Shown here: piece by piece, positions 26,805 through 35,421 of the stretch
Position numbering within the stretch: position 1 is the stretch's first letter
Layout of the letters: each line of letters starts with the position of its first letter
Source of the DNA: [Clostridium] innocuum
GTDB lineage: Bacteria > Bacillota_I > Bacilli_A > Erysipelotrichales > Erysipelotrichaceae
Length of the DNA: 64,000 bases
Direction of reading: 5' to 3'
Assembly (NCBI GenBank): GCA_012317185.1
Contig: CP048838.1
Coordinates: 1,178,001 to 1,242,000 of the forward strand
The notes under the pieces: generated by a model
The model's database searches: none
The model's input: only the letters and a program-made list of their open reading frames with translations
What the model was told of the DNA's origin: nothing
Translations under genes and position numbers: made by a program

Positions 26805-28214
26805 TTATAGCGCCTCGTCAGTTCCAGATGAATCAGATTGCGTTGCTTGTATGGCAAGGAAATGTGCTTTTGTTGTACTCAGTTCCTTGTGTAGCTGAAC
26901 GGCCATATACGCAGTTACAATAGCAGACAGCACATCAGCAATCGGTTGAGCGTATAAAATACCATTTAACCCCCATAGCATCGGGAGAATCAGAATAACG
27001 GGAACAAAGCAGATGCCCTGCCTGCAAGCACCAAGAATACACCCCTCTTTTGCTTTTCCCATCACAAGGAATAGGAATGAATATACGGTATAGAAGCCAA
27101 ATAGTATAAAAGAAACACCACTTGCCCGCAATACGATGGAACCGACTCGAATCATTTCCATATCACTTTTTGTAAATAGGGACATAATATCCGTAGAGAA
27201 AACAGCAGCCGCTAAACCAAAAATCACGCAAAATGTAGTTGACCAGAGGATTGAAGTTTTAATTGCTTCCTGCAGGCGGTCAAATTTTTTTGCCCCATAG
27301 CTGAATCCTGCGATTGGTTGAAAACCTTTCAGGAATCCGAATACGATCAGACTTCCCATCGACATAATTTTTGTAAGCGGCCCCATCGCGGCAAGCACAG
27401 AACCTCCATACTCTTTTGCAGCATTGTTAATCATGCTAATGGAAAGGCTTGTTAATAGCTGAAATACCATCGTTGGAATCCCTATTTTCAAAATTTCGGA
27501 CATGATTTCTTTGGAAAAACAGCACTCCTTGATACGGAAAGTAAACACGCTCTTTTTTCGGAAGATATAGAACAGATAGATCAAAGCTGAAACAATTTGT
27601 GAAATGGCGGTGGCAATGGCTGCACCTGCAACACCAAAGTTAAGTATATAGATGAAAATGGGGTCTAATACCACATTCAATATGGCACCGGCCATTAACG
27701 CACACATAGCAGTTTTGGCGGCTCCTTCGCTTGATACGATGTTGTTCATGGTGACGTTAAACACGTTGAAGAACGAAAATGTGATATAAATGCTCGTGTA
27801 GGTAACGGCATAGGGCATGACGCTTTCAATTGCCCCTGTTTGTCTCAATATTGGTTCCAGAAAGATGACAGAGCAGAGAATGACGATTCCTCCAATCAGA
27901 ACACTGCTATAAAGGGCAGTGCTGGCTACTTTATTTGCGGTATCTTTGTCCCCGCGCCCCAGTAATCTTGAAAGATAAGCAGCAGCACCATTTCCAAAGA
28001 GCAGGCCTAAGCCTACAACGATTTGCCCAAGGGGAAAGGCTACCGTGACCGCTCCCATTTGGTCGGTTCCCAGCCCACCGACAAAATAGGTGTCTACCAG
28101 ATTGTACAGAGCATTGATTAGCATACCGATCATAGTTGGCAGCCCCAGCGCCAGAAGTGCTTTTGGTATTGGCGCACTTCCCAGCAGTTCCATTTTTTTG
28201 TTTGGTTGATTCAT
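26805..28214 (-). CDS. MATE-family efflux transporter (MepA-like branch)
   Basis: 469 residues, 12 helices. Signatures include PKALLALGLPTMIGMLINAL followed by YNLVDTYFVG, the loop YLSRLLGRGDKD, and the second-repeat ILKIGIPTMVFQ and FGFLKGFQPIAGFSYGA. Resembles the MepA/DinF-like drug exporters of Firmicutes. AAAGGAG lies 9 bases before the ATG. It is divergent from a PadR regulator across a 125-base region holding overlapping promoters and palindromes, so its expression is probably controlled by that regulator. Substrate unknown. Not a close copy of the MATE protein at 7186. Confidence 0.88.
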   Translation of the reverse strand: MNQPNKKMELLGSAPIPKALLALGLPTMIGMLINALYNLVDTYFVGGLGTDQMGAVTVAFPLGQIVVGLGLLFGNGAAAYLSRLLGRGDKDTANKVASTALYSSVLIGGIVILCSVIFLEPILRQTGAIESVMPYAVTYTSIYITFSFFNVFNVTMNNIVSSEGAAKTAMCALMAGAILNVVLDPIFIYILNFGVAGAAIATAISQIVSALIYLFYIFRKKSVFTFRIKECCFSKEIMSEILKIGIPTMVFQLLTSLSISMINNAAKEYGGSVLAAMGPLTKIMSMGSLIVFGFLKGFQPIAGFSYGAKKFDRLQEAIKTSILWSTTFCVIFGLAAAVFSTDIMSLFTKSDMEMIRVGSIVLRASGVSFILFGFYTVYSFLFLVMGKAKEGCILGACRQGICFVPVILILPMLWGLNGILYAQPIADVLSAIVTAYMAVQLHKELSTTKAHFLAIQATQSDSSGTDEAL

Positions 28215-28242
28215 AGGTTAAATCTCCTTTCAACTAATAATA

Positions 28243-28319
28243 GATATAATTTACAGTACTATAAATTATATCTATTGCATTGCGGAGGATATAGTACTAT
28301 AATTTATAGTATATGTCAA
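28243..28319. promoter_or_regulatory. Divergent overlapping promoters and two palindromic operators (PadR/MATE)
   Basis: Plus: TTGCAT (28275-28280), 17 bases, TATAAT (28298-28303). Minus: TTGACA (28314-28319), 17 bases, TACTAT (28291-28296). Box 1 (28243-28272) is a 30-base palindrome beginning GATATAATTTA and ending TATAAATTATATC with a single mismatched pair; it lies just downstream of the MATE transcription start. Box 2 (28296-28310, ACTATAATTTATAGT) overlaps both -10 regions. The boxes share ACTATAA-TT-AT half sites. Confidence 0.75.
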
Positions 28320-28339
28320 GCAGTGAAAGGAGAAAACAA

Positions 28340-28858
28340 ATGGCGACGATAGATTTGATTGTGCTGGGTATGCTGAAAAAAGAACCCCTAAGCGCATATG
28401 ATATTCAAAAACTGGTTGAGTATCGTAACATATCCCGATGGGTAAAAATAAGCACTCCCTCTATATACAAAAAAGTAATTCAGTTAGAAGAAAAGGGATA
28501 CATTACCAGCGTTACTGTAAAAGAGGGAAAAATGCCGGAGAAAGCAGTATATTCTTTGACAGAAGCCGGTGAAAAAGAATTTGAAAGCCTAATGCTGGGT
28601 ATTTCCACCCAGCCGGTTAATATTTTTTTGGACTTTAATGCAGTCATTGTAAATTTGCATAGTCTTTCGCCAGACAAACAACAGCAGTGCTTAACCGATA
28701 TTGAAAATAATGTGAAAGCCTTAAAAAGGTATCTGGAAAACAATATCAGTCTGAAAGAAAATGCACCAGAAATTCCCGAAACGGGAATCGCCGTTTTGCA
28801 GCAGCAGTTTATCTTAGCTCAGGCAATCGAAACATGGATTTCTTCTCTGAAAAGGTAG
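28340..28858 (+). CDS. PadR-family transcriptional regulator
   Basis: 172 residues from ATG 28340 (MATIDLIVLGMLKKEPLSAY), with AAAGGAG upstream. The winged helix contains STPSIYKKVIQLEEKGYITS and YSLTEAGEKEFESLM; the C-terminal helical region serves dimerisation. Divergent from a MATE exporter, a frequent arrangement in which PadR represses pump and self until a drug-like ligand binds. The start at 28313 in frame lies inside the operator and is unlikely. Confidence 0.88.
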   Translation: MATIDLIVLGMLKKEPLSAYDIQKLVEYRNISRWVKISTPSIYKKVIQLEEKGYITSVTVKEGKMPEKAVYSLTEAGEKEFESLMLGISTQPVNIFLDFNAVIVNLHSLSPDKQQQCLTDIENNVKALKRYLENNISLKENAPEIPETGIAVLQQQFILAQAIETWISSLKR

Positions 28859-29075
28859 GTAGTTACTGTTTGCGAATTATGTAATGTATGTACAGTGCAT
28901 GTTATATCATTTCTGACATATTCTCCGAGAATAGAAGTCTAAGGGTGGCGTAACATGAAAAGGCAAAAAATATTCCAGCCCTGTGCCCTGCGGAGAAGAT
29001 ATAAAGTGGTACGAAATGCTAAAAGAGCAGAATGCATGAAATAGTATCTGATAGGCAGATATGCGCACCGGTATG
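28859..29075. other. Short intergenic stretch with possible gene-tail debris
   Basis: A frame here ends EDIKWYEMLKEQNA before a stop at about 29040, looking like the tail of a protein, but no start or family was recognised. A 29-codon basic frame in another register (ATG at about 28955) is equally plausible as chance. Confidence 0.25.
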
Positions 29076-29162
29076 AAAAAGAACCCGAAGCTTATGAAGC
29101 AAACCTCAAAATTTGGATATCCAAATGATAAGGGTTCATCTCAAGCTCAACGGGTTCTTTTT
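29076..29162. repeat. Nested inverted repeat with internal 16-bp palindrome
   Basis: AAAAAGAACCCG (29076-29087) and CGGGTTCTTTTT (29151-29162) are perfect inverted repeats. Between them lies the perfect palindrome ATTTGGATATCCAAAT (29111-29126), and a second GGGTTC (29132-29137) can compete for the left arm. May be a bidirectional terminator with extra structure or the end of a lost element. Confidence 0.6.
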
Positions 29163-29177
29163 CTTGTTAGTGCATCC

Positions 29178-29556
29178 ATACAGATCAATGGTTGTCTTTC
29201 GCATAACTGCACGCTCCGGAATTCGAAACATCAGGTAGGCAGCGACTGCATGGCATACCATACAAAGCACCTCCTGCAGCATCAGAAAAGTGACCGGCGT
29301 ATTCCATGCGTCATGGGTGAGTAGTGCATTGCCTGTAGTCCATGTGTCAATGGCAGAACAGTGGAAAGCCATTGCGGGGGAGTGGCAGCAGATGAATGGA
29401 TATATTGGCACCACATAGGAAAAACAGCAGGGTGATAAATAAATTATATACAAAATTGATATCCGGCAGGATAATGCCAAAGGAAATCAGAGAATCCAGC
29501 AATAGGAAAAAATGCGAACATTCGCATTTTCTTATGGAATAAGCCCGTGCATTCAC
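29178..29556 (-). pseudogene. ABC-2-type drug export permease remnant with two frameshifts
   Basis: Consecutive pieces in three frames make one ABC-2 permease C-terminal half: SFGIILPDINFVYNLFITLL then FFLCGANISIHLLP, PPQWLSTVLPLTHGLQAMHY, and AWNTPVTFLMLQEVL through to RAVMRKTTIDLY at 29178. The DINF-YNL, GAN-P, LPLTHG and terminal DLY blocks are typical of two-component drug ABC exporters. No ATPase gene is adjacent. N-terminal half absent. No ORF long enough to function remains. Confidence 0.65.
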
Positions 29557-29617
29557 ACATTCTTTATGAATTAGAATTGCTTGCGGCTATTTATGAATCT
29601 AATGAATATTGTAGGAA

Positions 29618-31144
29618 TCAATGGTCAACTGTATCAGGATTCATGATATGAGGGTCAATGGAATTATGTGGCTCATGCATGGTATGCAGCCTTTGTGTGG
29701 CAGGCCCCTTAATAATCTCCCCGGTATAGGAAAATCGTGATCCATGACATGGGCAGTCCCACGTTTTTTCATCTGCATTAAAGCGCAGCGTACAGCCAAG
29801 ATGCGGGCAGAGGATGTCAACGATATACAGCTCATCGTTCTCATCCCGATACACGCCATAGCGGTGATCGTCCAGCTCCATAATGGTACCTTCTCCGATA
29901 TGCGGATAGTCTGTGGTGCTTTTTTGCAGCTTGCTTTTCAGAAAGGCGCCGACAACATTCAGATTCTCTTTGACAAACTGCAGCGAAAAAATGCTGGAAA
30001 GACGCTGTGGAGAGAACATCATACGATAGGGGGAGCCGCGATGCAGTGCGTAGGAGCATAACAGCTTGCCTGCGATGCAGCTTGTGGTGTTGCCCCATTT
30101 GTTATAGCCGCTGGCAAACAATACGCGATCCTCATGCTTATCCAGCTTACCGATCAGAGGCAGCTGATCAAAGGTCATATAATCCTGTGAGCTCCATGCG
30201 GCACTGATTTCCTGCACGATGAAATCCTCACGCAATGTATTTTCAAATTCCTGCAGATTCATGGCCTTATCCTGTCCGCTTTTATAGGTGTTGCCGGCAT
30301 ACAGCAGAGTATCCCCGCATGTGTTGTAGGACTGTACACGTTCGTCTATGGACAGCATCATATCCTTTGGAAGTACATTCTTTACATGGGCACTGATGAC
30401 GCTTTCCTGATCACAATACATACGCGTAAAGTAAAAGTGGCCCTGATCGATAAACGGAAACTGCGTCGCAAAGATTACAATATCCGCATGTATGCATGTA
30501 CCGTTGACCATCAGACGATAGCCGTGCTCTTCCTCCTGCATGTCTGTGACAGGGGAATGCTCATAGATATCAATACCGCCCTCCTTTGCGATTTCGGCGA
30601 GCGCACAGCCGTAGGCATAGGGATCAAAGCGTGCCTGATACTGCATGCGCAGACCTGCCTCCATGGGAAACGGTGCGTCTGTTTTTTCTATATAGGTGCA
30701 GGGGATATGCAGATCCAGATAGGCCTGATATTCCTCCTGCAGCCTGGCTACCTGCACGGCATCACGGGTAAACAGCATAGAATCACAACGTTCAAAGCTG
30801 CATCCTATATGGTGCTCCTGAATAATTGCTTCTATGGAATTCAACGCTTCCTCATTTGCTTCATAATACTGCCGGGCAAGGATACGGTCATAATGCTCAA
30901 TCAGATTTGCATACAGCAGGCCGTGCTGCATGGTCAGCTTTCCGGTATTTCTTCCGCTGGCACCAAAGCATAGAGAATCCGCTTCAAGGAGAATGGCATC
31001 CTCCTCTGCCTGTGCGAGATAATAGGCTGTTGTTATACCGGTAAGACCGCCGCCGATAATGGCGATATGGACATCCGTCTCCTTTTGTAAAGTCGGATAG
31101 TTCGTCGTTTTTATGTTTCGTTTCATCCAGAATGATTCTGTCAT
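29618..31144 (-). CDS. FAD-dependent oxidoreductase with C-terminal Rieske [2Fe-2S] domain
   Basis: 508 residues from ATG 31144 (MTESFWMKRNIKTTNYPTLQ), GAGG 8 bases upstream. Residues 28-380 are a DAO-type flavoprotein: Rossmann motif IAIIGGGLTGITTAYYLAQA, then ASGRNTGKLT. Residues 415-500 are a Rieske domain with CPHLGCTL and CPCHGSRF giving the Cys-x-His and Cys-x-x-His cluster ligands. Such DadA-plus-Rieske proteins oxidise an amine or amino acid and pass electrons to the cluster; the acceptor is unknown. Monocistronic, divergent from the alpha/beta hydrolase operon. Confidence 0.88.
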   Translation of the reverse strand: MTESFWMKRNIKTTNYPTLQKETDVHIAIIGGGLTGITTAYYLAQAEEDAILLEADSLCFGASGRNTGKLTMQHGLLYANLIEHYDRILARQYYEANEEALNSIEAIIQEHHIGCSFERCDSMLFTRDAVQVARLQEEYQAYLDLHIPCTYIEKTDAPFPMEAGLRMQYQARFDPYAYGCALAEIAKEGGIDIYEHSPVTDMQEEEHGYRLMVNGTCIHADIVIFATQFPFIDQGHFYFTRMYCDQESVISAHVKNVLPKDMMLSIDERVQSYNTCGDTLLYAGNTYKSGQDKAMNLQEFENTLREDFIVQEISAAWSSQDYMTFDQLPLIGKLDKHEDRVLFASGYNKWGNTTSCIAGKLLCSYALHRGSPYRMMFSPQRLSSIFSLQFVKENLNVVGAFLKSKLQKSTTDYPHIGEGTIMELDDHRYGVYRDENDELYIVDILCPHLGCTLRFNADEKTWDCPCHGSRFSYTGEIIKGPATQRLHTMHEPHNSIDPHIMNPDTVDH

Positions 31145-31278
31145 GTTCTTCACCTCTTCTACAGACTACCCAGAAACCGGCATTTCTTTCTCATAAAAAG
31201 AAAGACCTGCAGAAAACTTTGTCGAACGTTGGGTCTATCACTCCACAAGCATCATATACTTGAAGGAGGAGGAACAAC

Positions 31279-31989
31279 ATGATTACCATTCAAAATATAA
31301 AAGTAAATGTTACACGCGCAGGGAATAACGAGTCTGCCGTGGTACTGTTGCACGGATGGGGACAGAATCAATACATGATGAAGTTTCTGCAGGACCATCT
31401 CTGCGACACCTTTACGGTTATCAATCTGGATCTGCCGGGGTTTGGAGAGAGTGAGGAGCCGCCGCGTGTCTGGAGTGTAGACGATTACGTGGATTTTCTG
31501 CAGGAGCTTCTGGACCATCTGCAGATTACTCATGTGAGCTTTATCGCTCATTCCTTCGGAGCACGCATTGCACTGCGCTATGCATACCGCTTTCCGGTGG
31601 AGAAAATGGTTCTGACCGGTGCTGCCGGCATTCAGGCAAAGCGCGGGCTGGGCTATCATATCCGCGTGAAAACATATAAGCTGCTGAAAAAACTGCATGC
31701 TGCCCCTGCCATGGGAAGCAGTGATTATCAGAGTGCTTCAGCAATCATGAAGGGGGTTCTCGTTGCCAGTGTTGAGGATGATCTTTCGGGAATACTGAAG
31801 GATATATCCACGGAGACGCTGTTGGTCTGGGGAGAAAAGGATACGGCTACACCGCTGTGGATGGGTCGTGTCATGGAGGAGGAACTGCCAAATGCCGCCC
31901 TGGTTGTTCTGCCGAAGGAGGATCATTTTGCCTACTTCCACCTCAGTATACAGTTCTGCCGCATCGTGGATGCCTTTTTAAGACCATGA
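31279..31989 (+). CDS. Alpha/beta hydrolase, first gene of the MurF-like/Ddl operon
   Basis: 236 residues. Alpha/beta fold with VVLLHGWGQNQYMMKF oxyanion loop, LDLPGFGESEEPP, nucleophile elbow FIAHSFGARIALRYA (Ser near residue 95) and catalytic His in PKEDHFAYFHL; Asp in WGEKDTATPLW. Substrate unknown. AAGGAGGAGG precedes the ATG. Its stop overlaps the start of the Mur ligase gene (ATGATG), so the two are translationally coupled, hinting at a cell-wall or precursor-linked role by inference. Confidence 0.82.
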   Translation: MITIQNIKVNVTRAGNNESAVVLLHGWGQNQYMMKFLQDHLCDTFTVINLDLPGFGESEEPPRVWSVDDYVDFLQELLDHLQITHVSFIAHSFGARIALRYAYRFPVEKMVLTGAAGIQAKRGLGYHIRVKTYKLLKKLHAAPAMGSSDYQSASAIMKGVLVASVEDDLSGILKDISTETLLVWGEKDTATPLWMGRVMEEELPNAALVVLPKEDHFAYFHLSIQFCRIVDAFLRP

Positions 31990-33557
31990 TGCTGTTCTGT
32001 TTTCTGGCGGCGTATCTTTTTTTTCTTTATGTTCCTTTGAAGCAGTCTATGCATATGTTCCAGCAGAACCGTTACAACAAAGGGCGGTATCGGACATGGC
32101 TGGTGTCCTATATCCGCTTATCCTGGAAGCTGATTGTGAAAATACTGCTGACGCTGATGCTGAGCTACAGCCTTCTTTTGCTGCAGCCGACTTCCATGCA
32201 GGAGGTTCTGCTGCTGATGCTGGTTGCTATCTTTGCCTACATCAGCTGTAAAATGGAGGAGGAGCGCACCTATCGAAAGCCGCTGGTGAAAACAGCGCGA
32301 ATTCACCGCCTTGCGATCCTGCTGTATACGCTATACGGCATTTTGCTGTGCCTGCTGCATTGTTTCCTGTCTGCCGCAGCGCTCATTCTTGTGACACCGT
32401 TTCTTTTTCTGTCCGCATGGCTTATGGTGCTGCCTGCCGCATGGATTTCAGAGCCGCTGGAAATGGCGATTCGCAATCATTATGCAGCGGATGCCGCAAA
32501 GCTGTTAAGAAGCAACAGCGCGCTGTCCATTGTCGGCATCACCGGAAGCTATGGGAAAACGAGTGTGAAAACCATTCTGAATGAGCTCTTGTCAGATGTT
32601 TACTATACCCTGATGACGCCCGGCTCCTATAATAATCATATGGGAATCACTCTCACCATACGCAATAAGCTGGAACGGCTGCATGAGGTGTTTTTATGTG
32701 AAATGGGAGCGGATCATGTGAAGGAAATTCATGATCTGATGCAGTTTGTAAAGCCGCAGTATGGTGTTGTGACCTCTGTCGGCGCACAGCATCTGGCAAC
32801 GTTTGGCTCCATGGAAAATATACTCCATGAGAAAATGCAGATGATAGAATGTCTTCCTGCCGACGGTATCGGCTTCGTGAATCGGGACAATGCCTATATT
32901 CGTACCTACAGTATTCAAAACACCTGCCGAATCGTATGGTTCGGGATGAGCGAGGATGCGGATTATCGCTGCTGTGATATCCGTTACAGTGAGGAAGGCA
33001 CGTCGTTTACGGTGATACAGGAGGGACAGTCTCACCGGTTTCACACAAAGCTTTTAGGAAAACACAATGTCGTGAACATCACCTGTGCCATCGCAGTTGC
33101 GCACACACTTGGTGTTTCCTGGGAAATAATGGCGTTAGCTGTCGAAAAGCTGCCCTATGTCGAGCATCGGCTGCAGGTACGGAAAAGCTTTTGCACCCTG
33201 CTGGATGACGCCTATAATTCCAATCCGGAAGGAGCGCGCTGTGCACTGGAGGTTTTAAAGCAGATGAAGCATCAGCGGTTTATCATCACACCCGGTTTTC
33301 TGGAGCTGGGAGAACAGCAGGAGGAAGAACAGTATAAGCTGGGTGAGGAGATTGCGGATAGTGTGGATACGGCGGTATTGGTAGGTGCTGTCCAGACGAA
33401 AAGCATCGCCGCAGGATTGGCGGACAGCGGATTTCCAAAAGAAAGGGTCCATGTTTGCGACAGCTTTCAGGAGGCACTGGCAATCGTACAAAAGCAGGCA
33501 CAGCTGCAGGACTGCGTGCTGCTGGAAAACGATTTGCCGGATGCATTCAACCACTAG
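31986..33557 (+). CDS. Membrane-anchored MurF-like Mur ligase
   Basis: 523 residues from ATG 31986, overlapping the previous stop. Residues 1-160 hold about four membrane helices (LFCFLAAYLFFLYV; LTLMLSYSLLLLQP; AILLYTLYGILLCLLHCFL), absent from ordinary cytosolic MurF. The Mur ligase core follows: ATP loop GITGSYGKTSVK near residue 186, the NNHMGI substrate segment (in MurF NNxxG), EMGADHVKEI, GAQHLATFGS, NRDN, and C-terminal DDAYNSNPEGA typical of MurF, which joins D-Ala-D-Ala to UDP-MurNAc-tripeptide. Followed at 72 bases by Ddl. It may be the main MurF or a specialised paralogue. Confidence 0.85.
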   Translation: MMLFCFLAAYLFFLYVPLKQSMHMFQQNRYNKGRYRTWLVSYIRLSWKLIVKILLTLMLSYSLLLLQPTSMQEVLLLMLVAIFAYISCKMEEERTYRKPLVKTARIHRLAILLYTLYGILLCLLHCFLSAAALILVTPFLFLSAWLMVLPAAWISEPLEMAIRNHYAADAAKLLRSNSALSIVGITGSYGKTSVKTILNELLSDVYYTLMTPGSYNNHMGITLTIRNKLERLHEVFLCEMGADHVKEIHDLMQFVKPQYGVVTSVGAQHLATFGSMENILHEKMQMIECLPADGIGFVNRDNAYIRTYSIQNTCRIVWFGMSEDADYRCCDIRYSEEGTSFTVIQEGQSHRFHTKLLGKHNVVNITCAIAVAHTLGVSWEIMALAVEKLPYVEHRLQVRKSFCTLLDDAYNSNPEGARCALEVLKQMKHQRFIITPGFLELGEQQEEEQYKLGEEIADSVDTAVLVGAVQTKSIAAGLADSGFPKERVHVCDSFQEALAIVQKQAQLQDCVLLENDLPDAFNH

Positions 33558-33628
33558 CAGCCCTACTCACATGAACACGTTTTAGGCATTCGCATACACT
33601 GATAATGTGTAAGGAAAGGAAGAATGCT

Positions 33629-34783
33629 ATGAAACTTAAAATTGCCGTGGCATTTGGCGGCAGAAGTGTAGAACATGAAATCAGTGTCCTGTCGGCTCAG
33701 CAGGTAATGGCTGCTCTGGATGAGGAGCGCTATGAAATACTGCCGTTGTATATTGCCAAGGATGGCAGAATGTTTTGTGAGGAGGAATTACGGGAGCTGG
33801 AAACCTTTCAGCATATTGAAGAATTCATAGCGGATCATACCAGTGTAGCTCTGATTCGAAGAGATGCGCATACCTATTTGATTCCATCGCGTCGTAAATT
33901 ATTTGCCAGGGATAAGGAGGTTGATCTGGTGTTCCCGGTTCTGCATGGAACCAACGGGGAAGACGGCACCTTTCAGGGATATCTGAAAACGATCGGAATA
34001 CCCTATGTCGGCTGCAGTGTTCTGGCTGGGGCAATCGGGCAGGATAAGGTGATTATGAAGCAGGTATTGCAGGATAGCGGACTTTCGGTTGTACCGTGGT
34101 TTTTCTGGACATTGCATCAGCCGATGGAGCAGTCCTTTTTCAAAAAAGCACAGCGTCTTGGTTATCCGCTCATCATTAAGCCTGCGAATCTGGGCAGCAG
34201 TATCGGCATCGCCGTTGCCCACAATGATGTGGAGCTGCATAAAAGCATGATCGAGGCCTTTCAGTATGATCACAAGGTTGTGATTGAAAAGGTGATCGAA
34301 CCGCTGCGGGAGATCAACGCCTCGGTATTGGGGGATGAGGACGGCTGTCGCTGCAGTACGCTGGAAGAAGTTGTCAAGCAGGATGAAATTCTGTCCTATG
34401 ACAACAAGTACAGCGGCCAGGGAAAATCCAAGGGAATGCTCAGTACCAGCCGCAAGCTGCCGGCAGAGCTTAGTGATGAGCAGGCTGAGGAGGTTCGCAC
34501 GATGGCTATGGATGCCTTCCGTGCGCTGAATGCGGCAGGGGTCGTGCGGATTGATTTTCTGATGCATGCAGACAGCTCAGCTCTGTATGTGAATGAAATC
34601 AATACGATTCCAGGCTCCCTGTCCTTCTATTTGTGGGAAAAGGAAGGTCTTTCCTTTCCTGCCCTGCTGGATGAGCTGATCTCGCTAGCACTTCAGCGGG
34701 TACGCAGGGAACAGAAGATGATTTTCAGCTATGACACAAATATTCTGCGGGATTATAAGGGCAGAGGAAAACTGATGAAGTAG
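33629..34783 (+). CDS. ddl: D-alanine--D-alanine ligase family (ATP-grasp)
   Basis: 384 residues from ATG 33629 (MKLKIAVAFGGRSVEHEISV), GGAAAGGA upstream. Motifs: N-terminal GGRSVEHEISV (first D-Ala site), ATP-grasp KPANLGSSIGIAVAHN, EKVIEPLREINAS, the omega loop SYDNKYSGQGKSKGM and the Mg-binding NEINTIPGSLSFYLW. The KY in the omega loop agrees with D-Ala-D-Ala ligases, while GSLSFYLWE differs from the GMTSxSL of classical DdlB. Supplies the dipeptide for the MurF-like protein encoded just upstream. A D-Ala-D-Ser preference cannot be excluded from sequence alone. Confidence 0.9.
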   Translation: MKLKIAVAFGGRSVEHEISVLSAQQVMAALDEERYEILPLYIAKDGRMFCEEELRELETFQHIEEFIADHTSVALIRRDAHTYLIPSRRKLFARDKEVDLVFPVLHGTNGEDGTFQGYLKTIGIPYVGCSVLAGAIGQDKVIMKQVLQDSGLSVVPWFFWTLHQPMEQSFFKKAQRLGYPLIIKPANLGSSIGIAVAHNDVELHKSMIEAFQYDHKVVIEKVIEPLREINASVLGDEDGCRCSTLEEVVKQDEILSYDNKYSGQGKSKGMLSTSRKLPAELSDEQAEEVRTMAMDAFRALNAAGVVRIDFLMHADSSALYVNEINTIPGSLSFYLWEKEGLSFPALLDELISLALQRVRREQKMIFSYDTNILRDYKGRGKLMK

Positions 34784-34812
34784 AAAAATGCGGACAGTGC
34801 TTCGCATCTTTT
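34784..34812 (+). terminator. Weak terminator after ddl
   Basis: AAAAATGCG and CGCATCTTTT flank a 10-base loop directly after the stop codon; the stem is only five to six pairs. Confidence 0.45.
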
Positions 34813-35421
34813 CTATTGCAGGAAGACAGAACGATGGAAGAAGGAGGAACGGTAAAGGACGCTGATGTATACTTTGAAGCATAAACAGAAAGAAATTTCG
34901 CTGCGGGATAAACATAGGCAGTCACAAGATGTTGCATCCGCTTTTCATACAGGAACGATTCAGCGGGGAAAGGATTTTTTTCATAACAGCATGAACTTCA
35001 CCGTTGTATTTACTGCAGAATACATACGGTACGGTTCACAGGGGATAGCGTTCAATCAGACAGCGCAAGGACTGCACTTGCAGGTGTGGAAAATCGGCTT
35101 TTTGTTTCATGAGAATCATGCGTAAGAAGAATTTGATATTTCATAATCAGTCCGGTATAAAAAAGAAGATGACGAGCATAAAGCATTGTCATCTTCGTAT
35201 CATTCATTCATTTTCAGCTTTTCCGTTGCATATTCGTTCTTTACAGAGAAACAAGAAACACCTCATATGCAATCAAGGACTCCCTGCTTTCTTATTTGAA
35301 TTTTGAAAGGATGTATGAATTTCAGCTTTCCGGCATAAGGGGGAGCGTACAGCTGCTTGGCATAAACACTGTAAACAGGGCTTCCTACGGTTTCTATCGT
35401 GCTATATCAAAGCATGAGCGG
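34813..35421. other. Intergenic region, no gene recognised
   Basis: Plus-strand frames at 34865-35125 and nearby have no convincing ribosome site or family resemblance. The region ends with the terminator of the convergent AraC gene at 35159-35196. Confidence 0.4.
35159..35196 (-). terminator. Terminator of the AraC-family gene
   Basis: GAAGATGAC (35165-35173) pairs perfectly with GTCATCTTC (35188-35196); TTTTTT follows on the minus strand. It lies about 225 bases beyond the stop codon. Confidence 0.65.

Noticed and set aside
29061..29324. 87-codon plus-strand frame
   Set aside because: Runs through the inverted repeat and antisense to the ABC permease remnant; no start signal.
34865..35125. 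86-codon plus-strand frame between ddl and the AraC gene
   Set aside because: No ribosome site, no recognised family, composition like non-coding DNA.
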